DNA from: Plazaster borealis
Lineage: Eukaryota > Echinodermata > Asteroidea > Forcipulatida > Labidiasteridae
DNA: 64,000 nucleotides
Direction of reading: 5' to 3'
NCBI GenBank assembly: GCA_021014325.1
Contig: CM037473.1
Location: 5,085,501 to 5,149,500, forward strand
Position 1 is the first letter of the stretch; every line of letters starts with the position of its first letter. Positions 10,717 to 21,375 of this stretch are shown piece by piece. Below the pieces are notes generated by a model. That model was not told the DNA's origin. It ran no database searches and worked only from the letters and a program-made list of their open reading frames with translations. Position numbers and translations under genes: made by a program.

Positions 10717-11055
10717 AAGCCCCCTCTCAAAGACACCAAAGACAGTACAGCACATTCCACGGCCAAAGAACCAACGGTCCCCGGTTCTAATCCCACCAGT
10801 GCCTCAGCAGGAGTTCAAATGCCCCTAGAGGACAAGCGCAAGCTCTTCCAAGAAAAAGTCCGCCTCAGCAACGAAGCCTGCCAGAATTCGGACTTTGAGC
10901 GAGCGATTCGTCTGTATACCGAAGCCTTGGTCTTGGATCCAGCCAATCATATCTTGTACAGCAATAGATCGGCTGCTCATATAAAGCTGAGACAGTACGA
11001 GAAAGCGTTACACGATGCTACGAAAGCGAGAGAGCTCAACGACAAATGGTCTAAG
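10717..11055 (+). CDS. TTC28: TTC28-like exon (first visible): linker and TPR 1-2
   Basis: The acceptor is a pyrimidine-rich tract ending ACACAG at 10716 and the donor is AAG|GTAGGC at 11055/11056. The exon is 339 bp, 113 codons, phase 0 at both ends. The first 34 codons are a low-complexity Ser/Thr/Pro/Lys linker (begins KPPLKDTKDS). A Met codon lies at 10819, but the frame is open right up to the acceptor, so the initiator is probably in an upstream exon. From 10819 two TPR units follow: one centred on NEACQNSDFERAIRLYTEAL and one on YSNRSAAHIKLRQYEKALHD, ending NDKWSK. By alignment with the Hop TPR1 domain, the Asn of LSNEA, the Asn of YSNRS and the final Lys occupy Hsp-tail carboxylate-clamp positions; the first clamp Lys is replaced by Val. 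GC is higher than in the surrounding intron. TTC28 is the best match; other Hop-type TPR proteins are excluded by the downstream exons. Confidence 0.93.
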
Positions 11056-11135
11056 GTAGGCTCGCTTTTCTTTTTTGATTTATTACTTATTTTGGCACCT
11101 GTGTAAGTTAGGCCTGGAGTTGAGTTTATGCTTGT

Positions 11136-11577
11136 GTGGCGTGTCGTGGCCGAGCGGATAAGAACACTGAACTCAAGCTCTTGTGTTTCTGATCAGCAGT
11201 GTGTGGGTTCAAATTCCAGTCGTGACACTTGTGTCCTTAAGCAAGACACTTAACCATTACTGCTTCGTCCTTCGGATGGGACGTTAAGCCGTAGGTCCCG
11301 TGTGTTGTGTAATGCACGTAAAAGAACCCAGTACACTTATCGAAAAGAGAAGGGGTTCGCCCCGGTGTTCCTGGTTTGATCGGCAGCATGTTGCGCCACA
11401 GCACCTTGTAAACCATTACATGGTGCTATGTAAAGGACTTGGTCTCATACTTCAAAAACGTAGCTCCACAATACCTTGCAGGAAAATAATGAACTTTAAA
11501 GCGCCTTGAGCGTCACTGAGTGACGGATATGTGCGCTATATAAGAAGCCACTATTATTATTATTATTATTATTATTA
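11136..11577 (+). mobile_element. SINE S1, full length with ATT tail
   Basis: The head is GGCGTGTCGTGGCCGAGCGG with a CTCAAG anticodon-loop region and B-box GGGTTCAAATTCCAG. The body has GGGACGTTAAGCCGTAGGTC and GTTCGCCCCGGTGTTCCTGG; the 3' end is GCGCTATATAAGAAGCCACT followed by (ATT)n at 11552-11576. Intact length is about 440 bp. The tRNA-Leu-like head identifies the origin; the ATT tail is shared with LINE ends in the window, implying LINE-dependent mobility. Confidence 0.85.
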
Positions 11578-12800
11578 AGCCATAATTTTTTTCCCCCGGA
11601 GTATCAGAATATATTGTAATGTGGTCAATGACTAGACCATCTGCAGGAACTTGGTCCTGTTTTAAAAATATCATGCTTCTGGCTTGTCAACTTCAAATTA
11701 ATTAAGTTTGGCAGTAGAACCCTACAAAGTGTAATGCGGCAATGGCTTCAAATGTCAACCTGGAGTGTTTCTAGTTCCCAGCTGGGAAACAGTTATCAAC
11801 AAACCCAGTTGTATTGTTGTTGTTTTTTATCTAGTGTAGAGCGCCACCTTTATCTGATCTGGAACAGATCTTTATTATTATTTACAAGTTAATGGATGTG
11901 TTAGTCCAAAATAATTTCTTGCTCACAATAGCTGTGAAATTTATGACCAGTAAACGCCTGGCAGTAAGTGATCATTTCACTGGGTTTTTTTTGTTAGTGA
12001 CACCAATTAAAAATGGCCATGTGCTGCTTGAGTTAGCAGCCATGTACCATGAAAGTTGGTTCCATTGTAGGCTTAAGGCGCAAAAGGAGAGAGCGAGAAT
12101 AAAAACCATGTTGTTGTGAAGGGTGCGACCTTAAAAAAAATGCATTCACGTTTCCCAACGACTCTTTGATCGACTGTGTTGCACTCTGGCATGCATAATC
12201 CGGGTTTTGATGTTGCGCTTTATTCATGCACTGTTAAGGCTTCGAGCTTGTGTGTGTGCAAGTACTGTTCATGCCATGGACTTCCATAATGATAGTAAGT
12301 CTCTGAAAAAAAGAGAAGGGAAAAAAACCCCAAGCAATCCATAATTCTTTATAAAGATAGTTATTTGGCCCACCATTCAAAGTCAAACTCATCAGAAGTC
12401 TCCATTGTCCCCCGGCCGAGCATCCGAGTGAGAATCCAAAAGTTTTCAGGTTTCCTTTGTATGGTTGTGATAACCTTCAACAGCTTCAGAAAGTCATTGT
12501 TAGGAATGACTGAGGGTTTTTTTTTTTGTGTCTCCTTCTTTGCCTGACCAGAAGCTTTCAGAATGCTGTTTAGAAAGCTTCAACAGCCGATGTGAATGGG
12601 TATTTACCAGGCCGATCCGTCAAACCTGTTTATTCAACAAGTTTTTGTTAGTGAAAGGGAAGCCAGATTTTTTTTATTATTATTATTATTTTTCTTTCTT
12701 CATCTCATCCTGCGACTACATACTTTCCTGGAGAAATTTCCTCCATTCCAATTTCATTCCGACTCAGTTGAAGTTTGGAATAACAAGATTAGGGTTTCTT
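11578..12800. other. giant intron, segment without recognised feature
   Basis: AT-rich DNA with short T and A runs. Several 60-90-codon frames are present but none shows splice context or familiar protein wording. Confidence 0.45.
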
Positions 12801-13243
12801 TAAGGCCAAGGAACAAAAGTAACAAGTTTCTCGTCCCTGCCCGCCTCCTTTTTGGCCGCTGCCTCCTTTTTTTCCCACTTTATTTCAGGAAAAAAAAGCA
12901 AAAAAAAAGTAAAATTGGAGAAAACCCCCCGAAGTTCCTTGGTTTATTTTAGCCTAAGAATTTGTCTATACTCTTTTTTCACCTTTGCAATACAACAACC
13001 GTTTCTGAATTTGGAAACTTGCTTTGCATGTGGACTTTAATGATACAAATCATTTGTTTTGTCATAGATTGCATCAGTATACTCAAATAGCACACCTTGG
13101 CCAACCATGTTTAGCATGGCGGTCATCTTGGAAAAAGATAGCAAAAAATTGAAAAAGTAAATAGTAAATAGTAAAGCCCTGCCTCCTCCCTTTTTAAAAA
13201 AAAGTCCGGACGAGAAACTTGTTACTTTTGTTACTTGGCCTAA
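12801..13243. mobile_element. inverted-repeat element, family H copy 1
   Basis: The left end TTAAGGCCAAGGAACAAAAG continues into TAACAAGTTTCTCGTCC; the right end is GGACGAGAAACTTGTTACTT continuing into TTGTTACTTGGCCTAA. The 35-bp arms pair with few mismatches over a 440-bp element. A related copy with TGTTGCTCGTCC arms lies at 18652-19150. Confidence 0.75.
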
Positions 13244-13539
13244 GCCGATTGTAATGAGGAATTTGTTCCAGCGGGGTTGAAAGGCTTTTTTCCCTTTTAA
13301 AAGTTTAATTGTGATGGAGAGGATTGGTAAAGCCACGGTAAAAAGGTTAGATTTAATGTGTCGGGACAATCAAGTCATTATTCACGGTTATTATTGGAAT
13401 TGACCGGGAATGTGTACAGTGTTTGAGTTGTCAATTTAATTGACTTAGCTAGATGTAACTACATTGTACAGCGCTGAACACATGAAATGACAACATTAGA
13501 AACTGATTGTACTACATTTGTATTTCTGTGTATTCTCAG

Positions 13540-13713
13540 TTTGGTGTACCGTTAGACCATGGAGCAGTGGTTAGACCAACATTCTGTGCCCAGTTGGCTG
13601 GTGCAGCTCATTGTCAAGCTTTATGTACTGTACACAAACCAGTACGAGGCATGTCAAACGTACGCCGTTACACTTCCGAAGAGTCGCTGAACACAGCGGC
13701 TGAGAATTATTGA
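13540..13713 (+). CDS. candidate alternative last exon of the TTC28-like gene (58 codons incl. stop)
   Basis: A pyrimidine-rich tract (TTTGTATTTCTGTGTATTCTCAG) ends in AG at 13539. The frame starting at 13540 is phase 0, matching the phase-0 donor at 11055, and is open for 57 codons (FGVPLDHGAVVRPTFCAQLA ... ESLNTAAENY) to TGA at 13711-13713. About 22 of the 57 codons start with G, a coding-like bias unusual for this intron. AATAAA lies 64 bp after the stop at 13777-13782. Splicing 11055 to 13540 would give a short isoform with two TPRs and a novel tail. A second frame on the same DNA, 13559-13690, begins with ACCATGG and encodes 43 residues (MEQWLDQHSVPSWLVQLIVK...). No homology is recognised for either reading; chance remains quite possible. 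Confidence 0.25.
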   Translation, partial: FGVPLDHGAVVRPTFCAQLAGAAHCQALCTVHKPVRGMSNVRRYTSEESLNTAAENY

Positions 13714-13776
13714 CTTTTGGTCCGCTTCATGAATTTTTTTCTCCCCAAAACGTTGATAAATGCTTGAAAACTCTAT

Positions 13777-13782
13777 AATAAA
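13777..13782 (+). terminator. AATAAA polyadenylation hexamer (candidate)
   Basis: A perfect AATAAA 64 bp downstream of the stop of the candidate alternative last exon. In an AT-rich intron such hexamers are frequent, so its value depends wholly on the exon being real. Confidence 0.2.
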
Positions 13783-14779
13783 CATTTTCCTGAAGTTTCA
13801 ATACCGTAGCATTTTTATAAATTACCTTATTAAATTTGGCTCCAAATTTTACTGTCTAAGTGCTAAAATCACTAAACTTTGACCAGTGGTCCAGTGGGTA
13901 TTTCAAACCCTGTAGATGTGCTTGTACATTTTTCCTGTAGTACATGCATCGGTGGCTCCTCCCCCTTATTTATATCCTAATAAAACCTCTACAGAAAAGA
14001 ATCTTCCATGTTTGTTTGTCAAGCAGCTTATTTCCTTTATTTCCATTTCCATGAGCCAAGTCCCAGACGTTCCTGGTTGAACTTCGTTTGAACTTTCTCC
14101 AGTGTCCCACGCAAACATCAAATCATGACCCATCATTCTGATTTATTATCATTTTTCAAATACACTAGTTCCGAATCATGTGTACGTGCATTTTTCTTAT
14201 TTTCCTTACCTTTTGTAAAACTTGACTGCTTTTTTCCTTCAACTTCATTTGAACCAGAATTTTCGTTTAGTCTTTGTTTGGATGGAACATCGGGAAGAAA
14301 GGGTGTTTGCCTAACTAATCCTCACGTAGCCATGATGCTGCTGGAGACCAGGAAGTGTCAAACATTCCTTTCAAGTACATTCTCAAAGAGATGGAAAAAT
14401 GTTTGTTTGTATTGTTGTTGTTTTTGGTGTTTTTTGTTGGGGGAGGGTGGAGGGGTTGACCAGGGGGTGACACGAAGACCCCATAATATTTTTGATGATG
14501 ATTTATGATTTGTATGTTTAATATGTAACTGTCAGAATCGCTCAAATAAGCACAGTTACGGATTTGCCCTTCTGTCAGACTGTTGAGGTTGAGCTCACAA
14601 TCTTTCTTAAGATTTATTGCTTGATGGGGTCAGAGAGAGTGCAATAAAAATTATCTAATTTTGTGTGTTACAGTAAAAAATGAAAATTGAACCGCGACAA
14701 GAAGTTTCACCAAAAAACAAAAATGTAACGGAGAAGGAAACTCAAGTAATAATACATTTAATATTAATAATAGTAACTG

Positions 14780-15168
14780 CAGGGCTTGATTTTACATTGG
14801 ACCAAAGGCCGGAGGCCAGTGATTTTAGTGTCAGGCCAATAAAATCACGACTGGAAAAGTCTGAAGGTCTTGTTGTGTTTTTTCAATTTTCAATATCTTA
14901 ATTTTTGTTTGTTTAATGATGCTCAAATGTTGACTTTAATTCTGATAAATATCTTTTAATTCTGTTGAGTGTAAAAGTCTTCTTACCCATAAGAACAAAA
15001 TGAGATTAACAACAACAACAACAAAACAATGTTAAAACTGTGATGTCATTTTGATTTAGGTTTTTTCATGTCTTTTCTTATTTTGAATCTGGTCTTGTAC
15101 ACAATATTTAGGTCAAGGAAAAATTCCTAGTGACAAGCCCTGTCTTGTGAATTTTTCCCCCTGAACAG
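14780..15168 (-). mobile_element. family C element, minus orientation
   Basis: The left end CAGGGCTTGATTTTACATTG runs into GGACCAAAGGCCGGAGGCCA; the right end has AAGCCCTGTCTTGTGAATTTTT. It matches the C copies at 24983-25436 and 60626-61024 in reverse. Confidence 0.65.
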
Positions 15169-15222
15169 TAGTAGAAATTTGTTGCTTGTTTGAATACAAT
15201 TTAATGTTAAACTTTTGATCAC

Positions 15223-15375
15223 AACTCTAGGAAATTTGTCCATACATGTACCTGTAATTTTCTAACTCTAGGAAATTTGTCCATACATCTCTGTAACTTT
15301 CTAACTCTAGGAAATTTGTCCATACGTAATTTTCTAACTCTAGGAAATTTGTCCATACATGTACCTGTAATTTTC
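15223..15375. repeat. minisatellite, about 4 units of 33-42 bp
   Basis: The core AACTCTAGGAAATTTGTCCA recurs at about 15223, 15265, 15304 and 15337, with variable TACATGTACCTGTAATTTTC spacers. A minus-strand frame across it encodes a repeating VWTNFLELE peptide, a by-product of the repeat. Confidence 0.85.
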
Positions 15376-15559
15376 GACCGAAACTTCGGTCTTCATCAGT
15401 ATAGTATATAGAGCATTTATTCAATGCTAAAGAATGTTTCCTCTGACGTCATAGAAAAACCAAAACATTAGGTTTTTGGTCGGCCGTGTGCGCGCATCGT
15501 GTACTTGACTGTAATTATTCAGCCATCATGTGAACCACACCCCCAACCATTTAAAACCG

Positions 15560-15705
15560 AGGGCATAAGTTTTTTTGGGGTTTATTTCTTTCTTTTTTTT
15601 TGGGGGGGGGGGGGGTAGGCCTACTTCTCTAGACATAGAAATAGTATGTATGGGAAGTTTTGGAACATTATGGATTATTGGGGGCGGGGGGGGGGGGGGG
15701 ATACC
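15560..15705. repeat. poly-G tracts
   Basis: G-runs at about 15601-15615 and 15681-15700 near T-rich DNA. Runs of this length could form G-quadruplexes but are also prone to assembly error. Confidence 0.6.
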
Positions 15706-17230
15706 CTCTGCCCCATATTAGGCATGGTATAAAAATGCAGATGGTTGGAGGAAATAGACTCCTTTTCTGAAATCGAAAAAGGAATTATCAATATCAATTT
15801 GTTTATTCAGGAGCAGGCACTAATGGTGACAGTAGGAATGTGGTAAACATTTTTCAGAAATCCATGTGAAACCCATACATTAATGAGCTGGTCGCCCATA
15901 CACTACTTGTTAAAGTGTACAGCAACACCATTGAGAATTAATGGTAACACACACAGCGTGCTGGAGTCTTCCATTTTGTAACAATTTTTACGACCTCCCT
16001 TTCCATTCCCGAACTTGATACATGTACTTATTCATTGACCCTGCCAGAGACCTGTTGATTCTGTAGGATTGTGTGAAAAGAAAAAAAAATATTTGCTAGC
16101 CTTGTAACATGAAATATGAGCCCTGATCTGTGGCCTGTAAGCTTTTGCAGTCTTTTATTTATTGCTAGTGTTCAAGGTGCATTGTTGTTTGAAGGGCTCA
16201 ACTTGTATCAAATGACCCAGAGTGACTCTGTTTGGGTTGGCTGTATATGGACAACAGAGGGCCTCCTCCTACCTGTTGATTTGATGTGACTTACTGGGCT
16301 GTGTTGTGACTGTCTGGATTCTTCGTGGTTGTTTATTCAGTCAGGACAGTAGGTTTACTGTGGAATGTTGGCATTGTGTTCTTGTTCTCTTGTAGAAATC
16401 CCAGAATGTTTTTCGTTTTTGTTTTTCATCGGAGCTTAGCATTTACATTTATTTTTCTGAAAGTGAGCTACAGCAGGGTTTTTAATACTGAACAAACTAT
16501 AAAACAAAACCACTATAAAACATGTTCAATGTCTTGTCTAACATGTTTCTGTCATTATTGTGTGTTGAACAGTGGAATTACAACCACTTGGTTGTTCAAA
16601 ATTTAAAAAAAAGAATGGCGGCCATCTTGATACAAAATAAAAAATAAAAAATGAAAAGCCCCTCCCTAAAATGTTATCAAAAATGTGATGCTATAAGTGA
16701 ATTTTTTTTCATTAAAAATGTTTTATTGAAACCGTATCGGCCTTTCCAACAGAGATACAATGAACACATCCGTAACACTAAAATAAAAAATTTAAAATCC
16801 TGGAGTTTTACACTCTCAGAGCAGAATCGGGCCTTCTAACAAAGGTATGTGTACTGTACAACAAACACATCTGTAAAACTGAAATAAAAATTTACACATC
16901 CTGCCAGAGTTTTACACAATATGTATTTGGTGTTTAGATAACATTTTTTTCTTCTCAGAGCAGAATCATGCCTTCCGAACAGTCCCTCTTTATAGTATGG
17001 ACTAATCCTGCAATTACGGTAATGATGTGTGTAAATAGTGTTGATAGAGGGCTGTAGATTAAGGCTCAGTAGGGAACTAAATACACACTTAATACCGTTT
17101 GACAGGCAGAGATTTGGCTTATTGAAGAGGCTCTATCTGATTGTTGGGGGGGGGGGCAGTATAATTCCTTCATCTGTGATTAAATACCTCTGTGAATACA
17201 TCAGGGTTAAATTGGTACATGTTGTAGAGT
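15706..17230. other. giant intron, segment with no supported feature
   Basis: Contains GGCGGCCATCTTG at 16617, a phrase also found near the family H elements, and two similar blocks at 16725-16860 and 16860-16980 (AACACATC-GTAA-ACT-AAATAAAAA), a weak tandem duplication. No exon was supported. Confidence 0.4.
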
Positions 17231-17602
17231 TAAAGGCATTGTACACGTTTGGTAATTGTCAAAGACCTACCAGTGTTCTCACTTCGTGTATCCCAACATA
17301 TGCATAAAATAACCTGTGAAAATTTGGGCTCAATTGGTCATCGAAGTTGCAAGAAAATGACGAAAGAAAAAACACCCTTGTTGTACAAATTTGTGTGCTT
17401 TCAGTTAGGAATAAAAGACTTCTAGCTAGAAGTCTTTTTTATTTTTTGTGAAAAAATACCCTCTCAAAAAAAACGTTACTTCAGAGGGAGTCATTTCTCA
17501 CAATGTTTTATACTATCAACAGCTCTCCGTTGCTCGTTACCAAGTAAGTTTTTATGCTAATAGATATTTTGAGTAATTACCAAACGTGTACGATGCCTTT
17601 AA
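17231..17602. mobile_element. family A copy 6
   Basis: TTAA-AGGCATTGTACACGTTTGG and CCAAACGTGTACGATGCCT-TTAA. The central palindrome is AAAGACTTCTAGCTAGAAGTCTTT, with AGCT at the core. Well preserved, 370 bp. Confidence 0.8.
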
Positions 17603-18582
17603 TGAACCTTAATCTATGGTTAAATGTACGCATCTCTCTTTTATTCACAATTTTTCATTGGCAACGAGCATTGGTTCTGTTTCTGTACCAAAAAAAATAT
17701 AGGTGCACATTAATTAAAAGCAGTGATGACAATAATGGACAGTCATTTCATATGAAACATTGAGTGGGAAAAGGTCTTCTAACGATCCGAAACACACTTT
17801 ATGTACTGGGATTCTTCCTTGCTCTAACAATATTCAACACCATGGTTGGTAAACTCACCGACGAAACTGTAGAGTATTATGATGGTATGCCTGATACCTG
17901 TAAAGCATGATCAGAACTTCAAGTCTGGGGTGGGGGGGAGGGTTCCAGATCCATTCCCTCCCATTTACAATGCCCCTGTACATGTACTGCCAGTGGTTCA
18001 AGAAACAAATTGAACAAGATTCTTTGAAATTTTGGCATTTTCAATAGCTGGGACTTCTTTGCACAAGACCAGTTCAAAATGTGGAAGGACATTATACAGA
18101 TTCCAGACCTTCTCAGACAGGAGCGCTACATGTAAAAGTTGACGAAGACAAATCAAAATCCCCACCTGGCCCTTGCAATTTGAAAATTAATTAACTTTTA
18201 TCCCCTGTGTTTGTTTGTTGATCTGCGACAATGTTTACCGCACGCCCGTTTTAAGAAAAATCGGCCTCTACGGCCTTTAGAGGGTCTGTTTATATACACA
18301 ACTTTACTGCTTTTATTCCCTGGCGTTATCTGATGTCATTGAAGAGGGTTTCGGTAACGAAGCTGTGTATATTTTCTTGCTTTAGATAACAAGCTCAATA
18401 AGGTACTGGAATATTCATTATGTGCACACCTGTGTAAAGAGGTCTCCAGACCTGTTGAATTTATTATGAAGTATACATTGTGAATGACAGTGTAGGCCTA
18501 TTGCTTATCTTAGGTCTGGTTTCAATTCTTCCTTCGTGAGTAGTGATTATATTCTGCAACAATGCAAGAACGAAATGCATTC
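17603..18582. other. giant intron, no recognised feature
   Basis: About 1 kb with a G-run near 17930 and no convincing frame, splice pair or repeat on either strand. Confidence 0.4.
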
Positions 18583-19285
18583 CAGGGTTTGCCCTTAACT
18601 TTTTTAGTGAATGGCCAGCAGGAGCAGTTTAGATTGTCATTTCACTAGTTCAGGCCAAGTAAAACAAATAAAATGTTGCTCGTCCAGACAATTTAAAAAA
18701 GATGGTGAGTGATGCCCTTATTATTTGTAATTTTTTCAAAGATGGCCGCTATGTCTAAGATGGCTGCCATAACATATTTGAAGATGGTTTTCATGGTGTC
18801 GTTTAAGTTATTAAGGTGCAATGTAGATCAACAAATGATTAATGTATCATACTGTCCACTTGTCAAGAAAGTTGTTAATATCACAAACAGTATTTTGCAG
18901 CTTCGATGACTGCAGCTTGAAGTGAATAGTGAGTGATCAATTTAGGATTGGTTGATTGCACAAACTATAAAATTGATGTCGCATGAAAATAAGCAACACA
19001 GTGCACAATGTGTGAACTAAAGTGTGTGTTGATTTTTTTATTTATTTTTTTAATAACAAATAACAAATAACAAACAAATTGGTGCGGCGTCAAAAATCGG
19101 AGCGGGCGGGCACGGGGACGAGCAACATGTTATTATTTTTACTTGGCCTAATCCGTATTTCAAGAAATAGGGATGCTTTTTAACACTGAACTAGCCAGCT
19201 GGACCAGTTGGAGTGTATTTTGACTGGTCCTCAGGTGTTTTAACTGGCATTTGGCCAGCGGACCACCGTTAAGGCAGAACGCTGC
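18583..19285 (+). mobile_element. repeat I copy split by a family H element
   Basis: 18583-18650 and 19151-19285 align to the two arms of the intact minus-strand copy at 1120-1334, sharing CAGGGTTTGCCCT, TTGTCATTTCACTA, GATGCTTTT-AACAC and CTGGTCCTCAGGTGTTTTAA. The insertion between them is the family H element described separately. Confidence 0.75.
18652..19150. mobile_element. family H copy 2, nested
   Basis: Arms AGGCCAAGTAAAACAAATAA...TGTTGCTCGTCC and GGACGAGCAACATGTTATTA...TTTTTACTTGGCCT. The interior has AAGATGGCCGC and AAGATGGCTGCC. It is non-coding and lies inside repeat I. Confidence 0.75.
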
Positions 19286-20480
19286 ATTCAATATTTATTT
19301 TATATACATTGTAACTCACACAAAGATCCTTGGCATTTGAATTTGTTTTTCGTAATAAACACGAAATAGACATAGAGAATCGTCAACACACTCAGACAAT
19401 TCCAAAAGATATCAGTCTGGTTCAGGTACAAACATTCAGGCATATTGACACAGACCAGATTCTGACAGGTAACAACTGTTAGAACAATCTGACCTGGTTA
19501 AAGGAAGTTTAAGACTTGGATGTTAATGTAAAGTTTGTAGATGTCAAGTTCCAACGGACCCATTCTACCCAGATATGTAAGGGCATGGAAAGGTAAAGAT
19601 CACACCTGTAGTTGAGCATAACCAGAAACAGACTTGGTCATTGTTTCTTTTTTGGTGACATGGTGTCAACACTGAACACATTATTCCAGAATGAGAGACA
19701 GTTGGTTTTAAACAGACCTGTTGTGATTTAGTGACTGGATGATTGGATGAAAAAAAAAACGAAAAAAAAAACATTGTTTCCAGAAGAAACTGATTGAAAA
19801 CTTTGGTTTGATGTAAAATGTACATGTTTTAGAACCGGCTATAAATTAGTTTCATAAGCGTAATATTTATCGGAGTGTTCAAAATGTTAGGGTTCTTAAT
19901 AAATATTCATGCCAGTAATGATGTAAACAGTGTTTTGGGAAAACTTGGCTGTTCAAAGAGGCAAGGTATCGGATGCCACCCCAGTACTCATGTCACCAGC
20001 GCTTGACCCCGCTATAATGAACGGAGAGCACCCTTCAACCATAAAAAAAGCAAATATGTTTACAGTTGGTACTACTACACTAAACTACCCCCATACTGTT
20101 GATTCAATCTTAACTGCATTCTAACCACTACTGATCCACCGCCTAGATTAGCATGACAAACAGTCCGGGTGTATGTTCGTCAAAAGTCCATTTCTCCCAT
20201 GCTGGCGAGGAGGAGGGACATTGGGGTTTTTCTTTTGTTTGTGAGTTTGTTGAGATCCCCGAATACTCATCATCATGAGTAATGGAAAACTCGAGTGAAA
20301 ACTTTAGGTTGAGTTTGTTTTGATCTGAGTAAACGGTTCAGCCTTTGTGAGAGTCTACAAGTTCAAGCTATTATGGGAATGAAACTTTTAATCATGCTGT
20401 AATGTCACACCATGGAGTCTGGGTTGGTGTGGTGTGCACACTGTACACAAACACAGCGAGGTGGGCTGGCTAATGTTACC
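19286..20480. other. giant intron upstream of candidate exon
   Basis: Low-repeat DNA. No TATA box or CpG-rich promoter stands out just upstream of 20496. Confidence 0.4.
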
Positions 20481-20495
20481 CACTAATGGCATCTA

Positions 20496-20633
20496 ATGGA
20501 GGGATTTACCAGAGGTAACATGGAGGGGGTAGATTATCCCACTGAAGCGGCAGCCCAAGAAATCCAAGAGGACACTGTGGAGGTTGCCGAGGATTACCTG
20601 ACAATATTCAGACCGTTCATTGAAAAGGCTAAG
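20496..20633 (+). CDS. candidate alternative first exon (46 codons)
   Basis: ATG at 20496, and a second ATG at 20520 in a better context (AACATGG), open a frame that runs to AAG|GTTTGT at 20633/20634, a possible donor. It ends in phase 0, the phase required by the acceptor at 53409. The peptide from the second Met is acidic and helical-looking (MEGVDYPTEAAAQEIQEDTV, then EVAEDYLTIFRPFIEKAK). About half of its 38 codons begin with G, strongly coding-like, and no known repeat covers it. A stop codon lies in frame at 20484, so an initiating exon is more natural than an internal one. I do not recognise the peptide. It could belong to TTC28, to another nested gene, or be fortuitous. Confidence 0.3.
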
Positions 20634-21224
20634 GTTTGTGTATGTTTTGCTCTTCAAAGTTATCACTGTGCAAATGGAACTGGTTGTGGGGGGTTTTCCG
20701 GTGTCCGTTGGAGGGTAATGTAGACAAGCACAGTGAGGGAAAAACTCATAATTTGAACTACAAAAATATCAAATTTTCATTTCATACCATTCATTTTTGA
20801 AATGAGTTTTAAGTAACAAGTAACAAGTAACAAATGAAGAATCTTAAGTAGACCAATCATGGACTTACATGAAAAGGACCAAAGTGCATGCACTTCACTT
20901 CACATGTTGTGGTTATTTTAAAAAACAATTCAAACTACACAGTTCAGGGAACGATTTCTTTAAGCAATTTTGCATAATATTTTGCAAAATAGTTGGACTG
21001 AAAATGTTTTGTGCACACTGAATGCTAATAGTGAGTAGCAAATGATGATTTTTGAGTAGCAACTGAGACATTTTGTGTCGCATTTTGCTACATATGCTAT
21101 TCAAGGGAAATCGTTCACTGTAGTACTGAATAACGTTTTTACAAACTGTATTGAATTGAAGCATGGATTTGTGTTAAAATTTCTGATATTTTACAATGCA
21201 CACATTCATAGTCAGTAGTCGCCT

Positions 21225-21375
21225 ACAATTCACCACGCCTCATCAAAACCGCTCCAAATGAAAACAGTTTCAAATCGATGCTTAAAACGTACCTCTTTTA
21301 TTAATTGATTTGCTAATTTCTTTTGTAAAGCGCTTCGGGACATTTGTGTGAGGCGCTATTTGTATTATTGTTACC
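21225..21375 (+). pseudogene. LINE 3' end fragment
   Basis: Contains AAACAGTTTCAAATCGATGC then TTAAAACGTACCTCTTTTAT, the wording of the FKS-LKTYLF end of CR1/L2-like ORFs, followed by AAAGCGCTTCGGGACATTTG and GGCGCTATTTGTATTATTGT, the matching 3' UTR tail. Severely truncated and decayed. Confidence 0.65.

Noticed and set aside
12596..12952. 118-codon frame rich in Leu and Phe
   Set aside because: It is driven by TTT/ATT runs and crosses the left arm of the family H element; no homology.
15223..15375. CRISPR-like repeat-spacer array
   Set aside because: Spacers are similar to one another and the host is eukaryotic; it is a minisatellite.
15227..15424. Minus-strand frame with a repeated VWTNFLELE peptide
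   Set aside because: The peptide periodicity is entirely that of the 33-42-bp minisatellite at 15223-15375; no start, splice or homology support.
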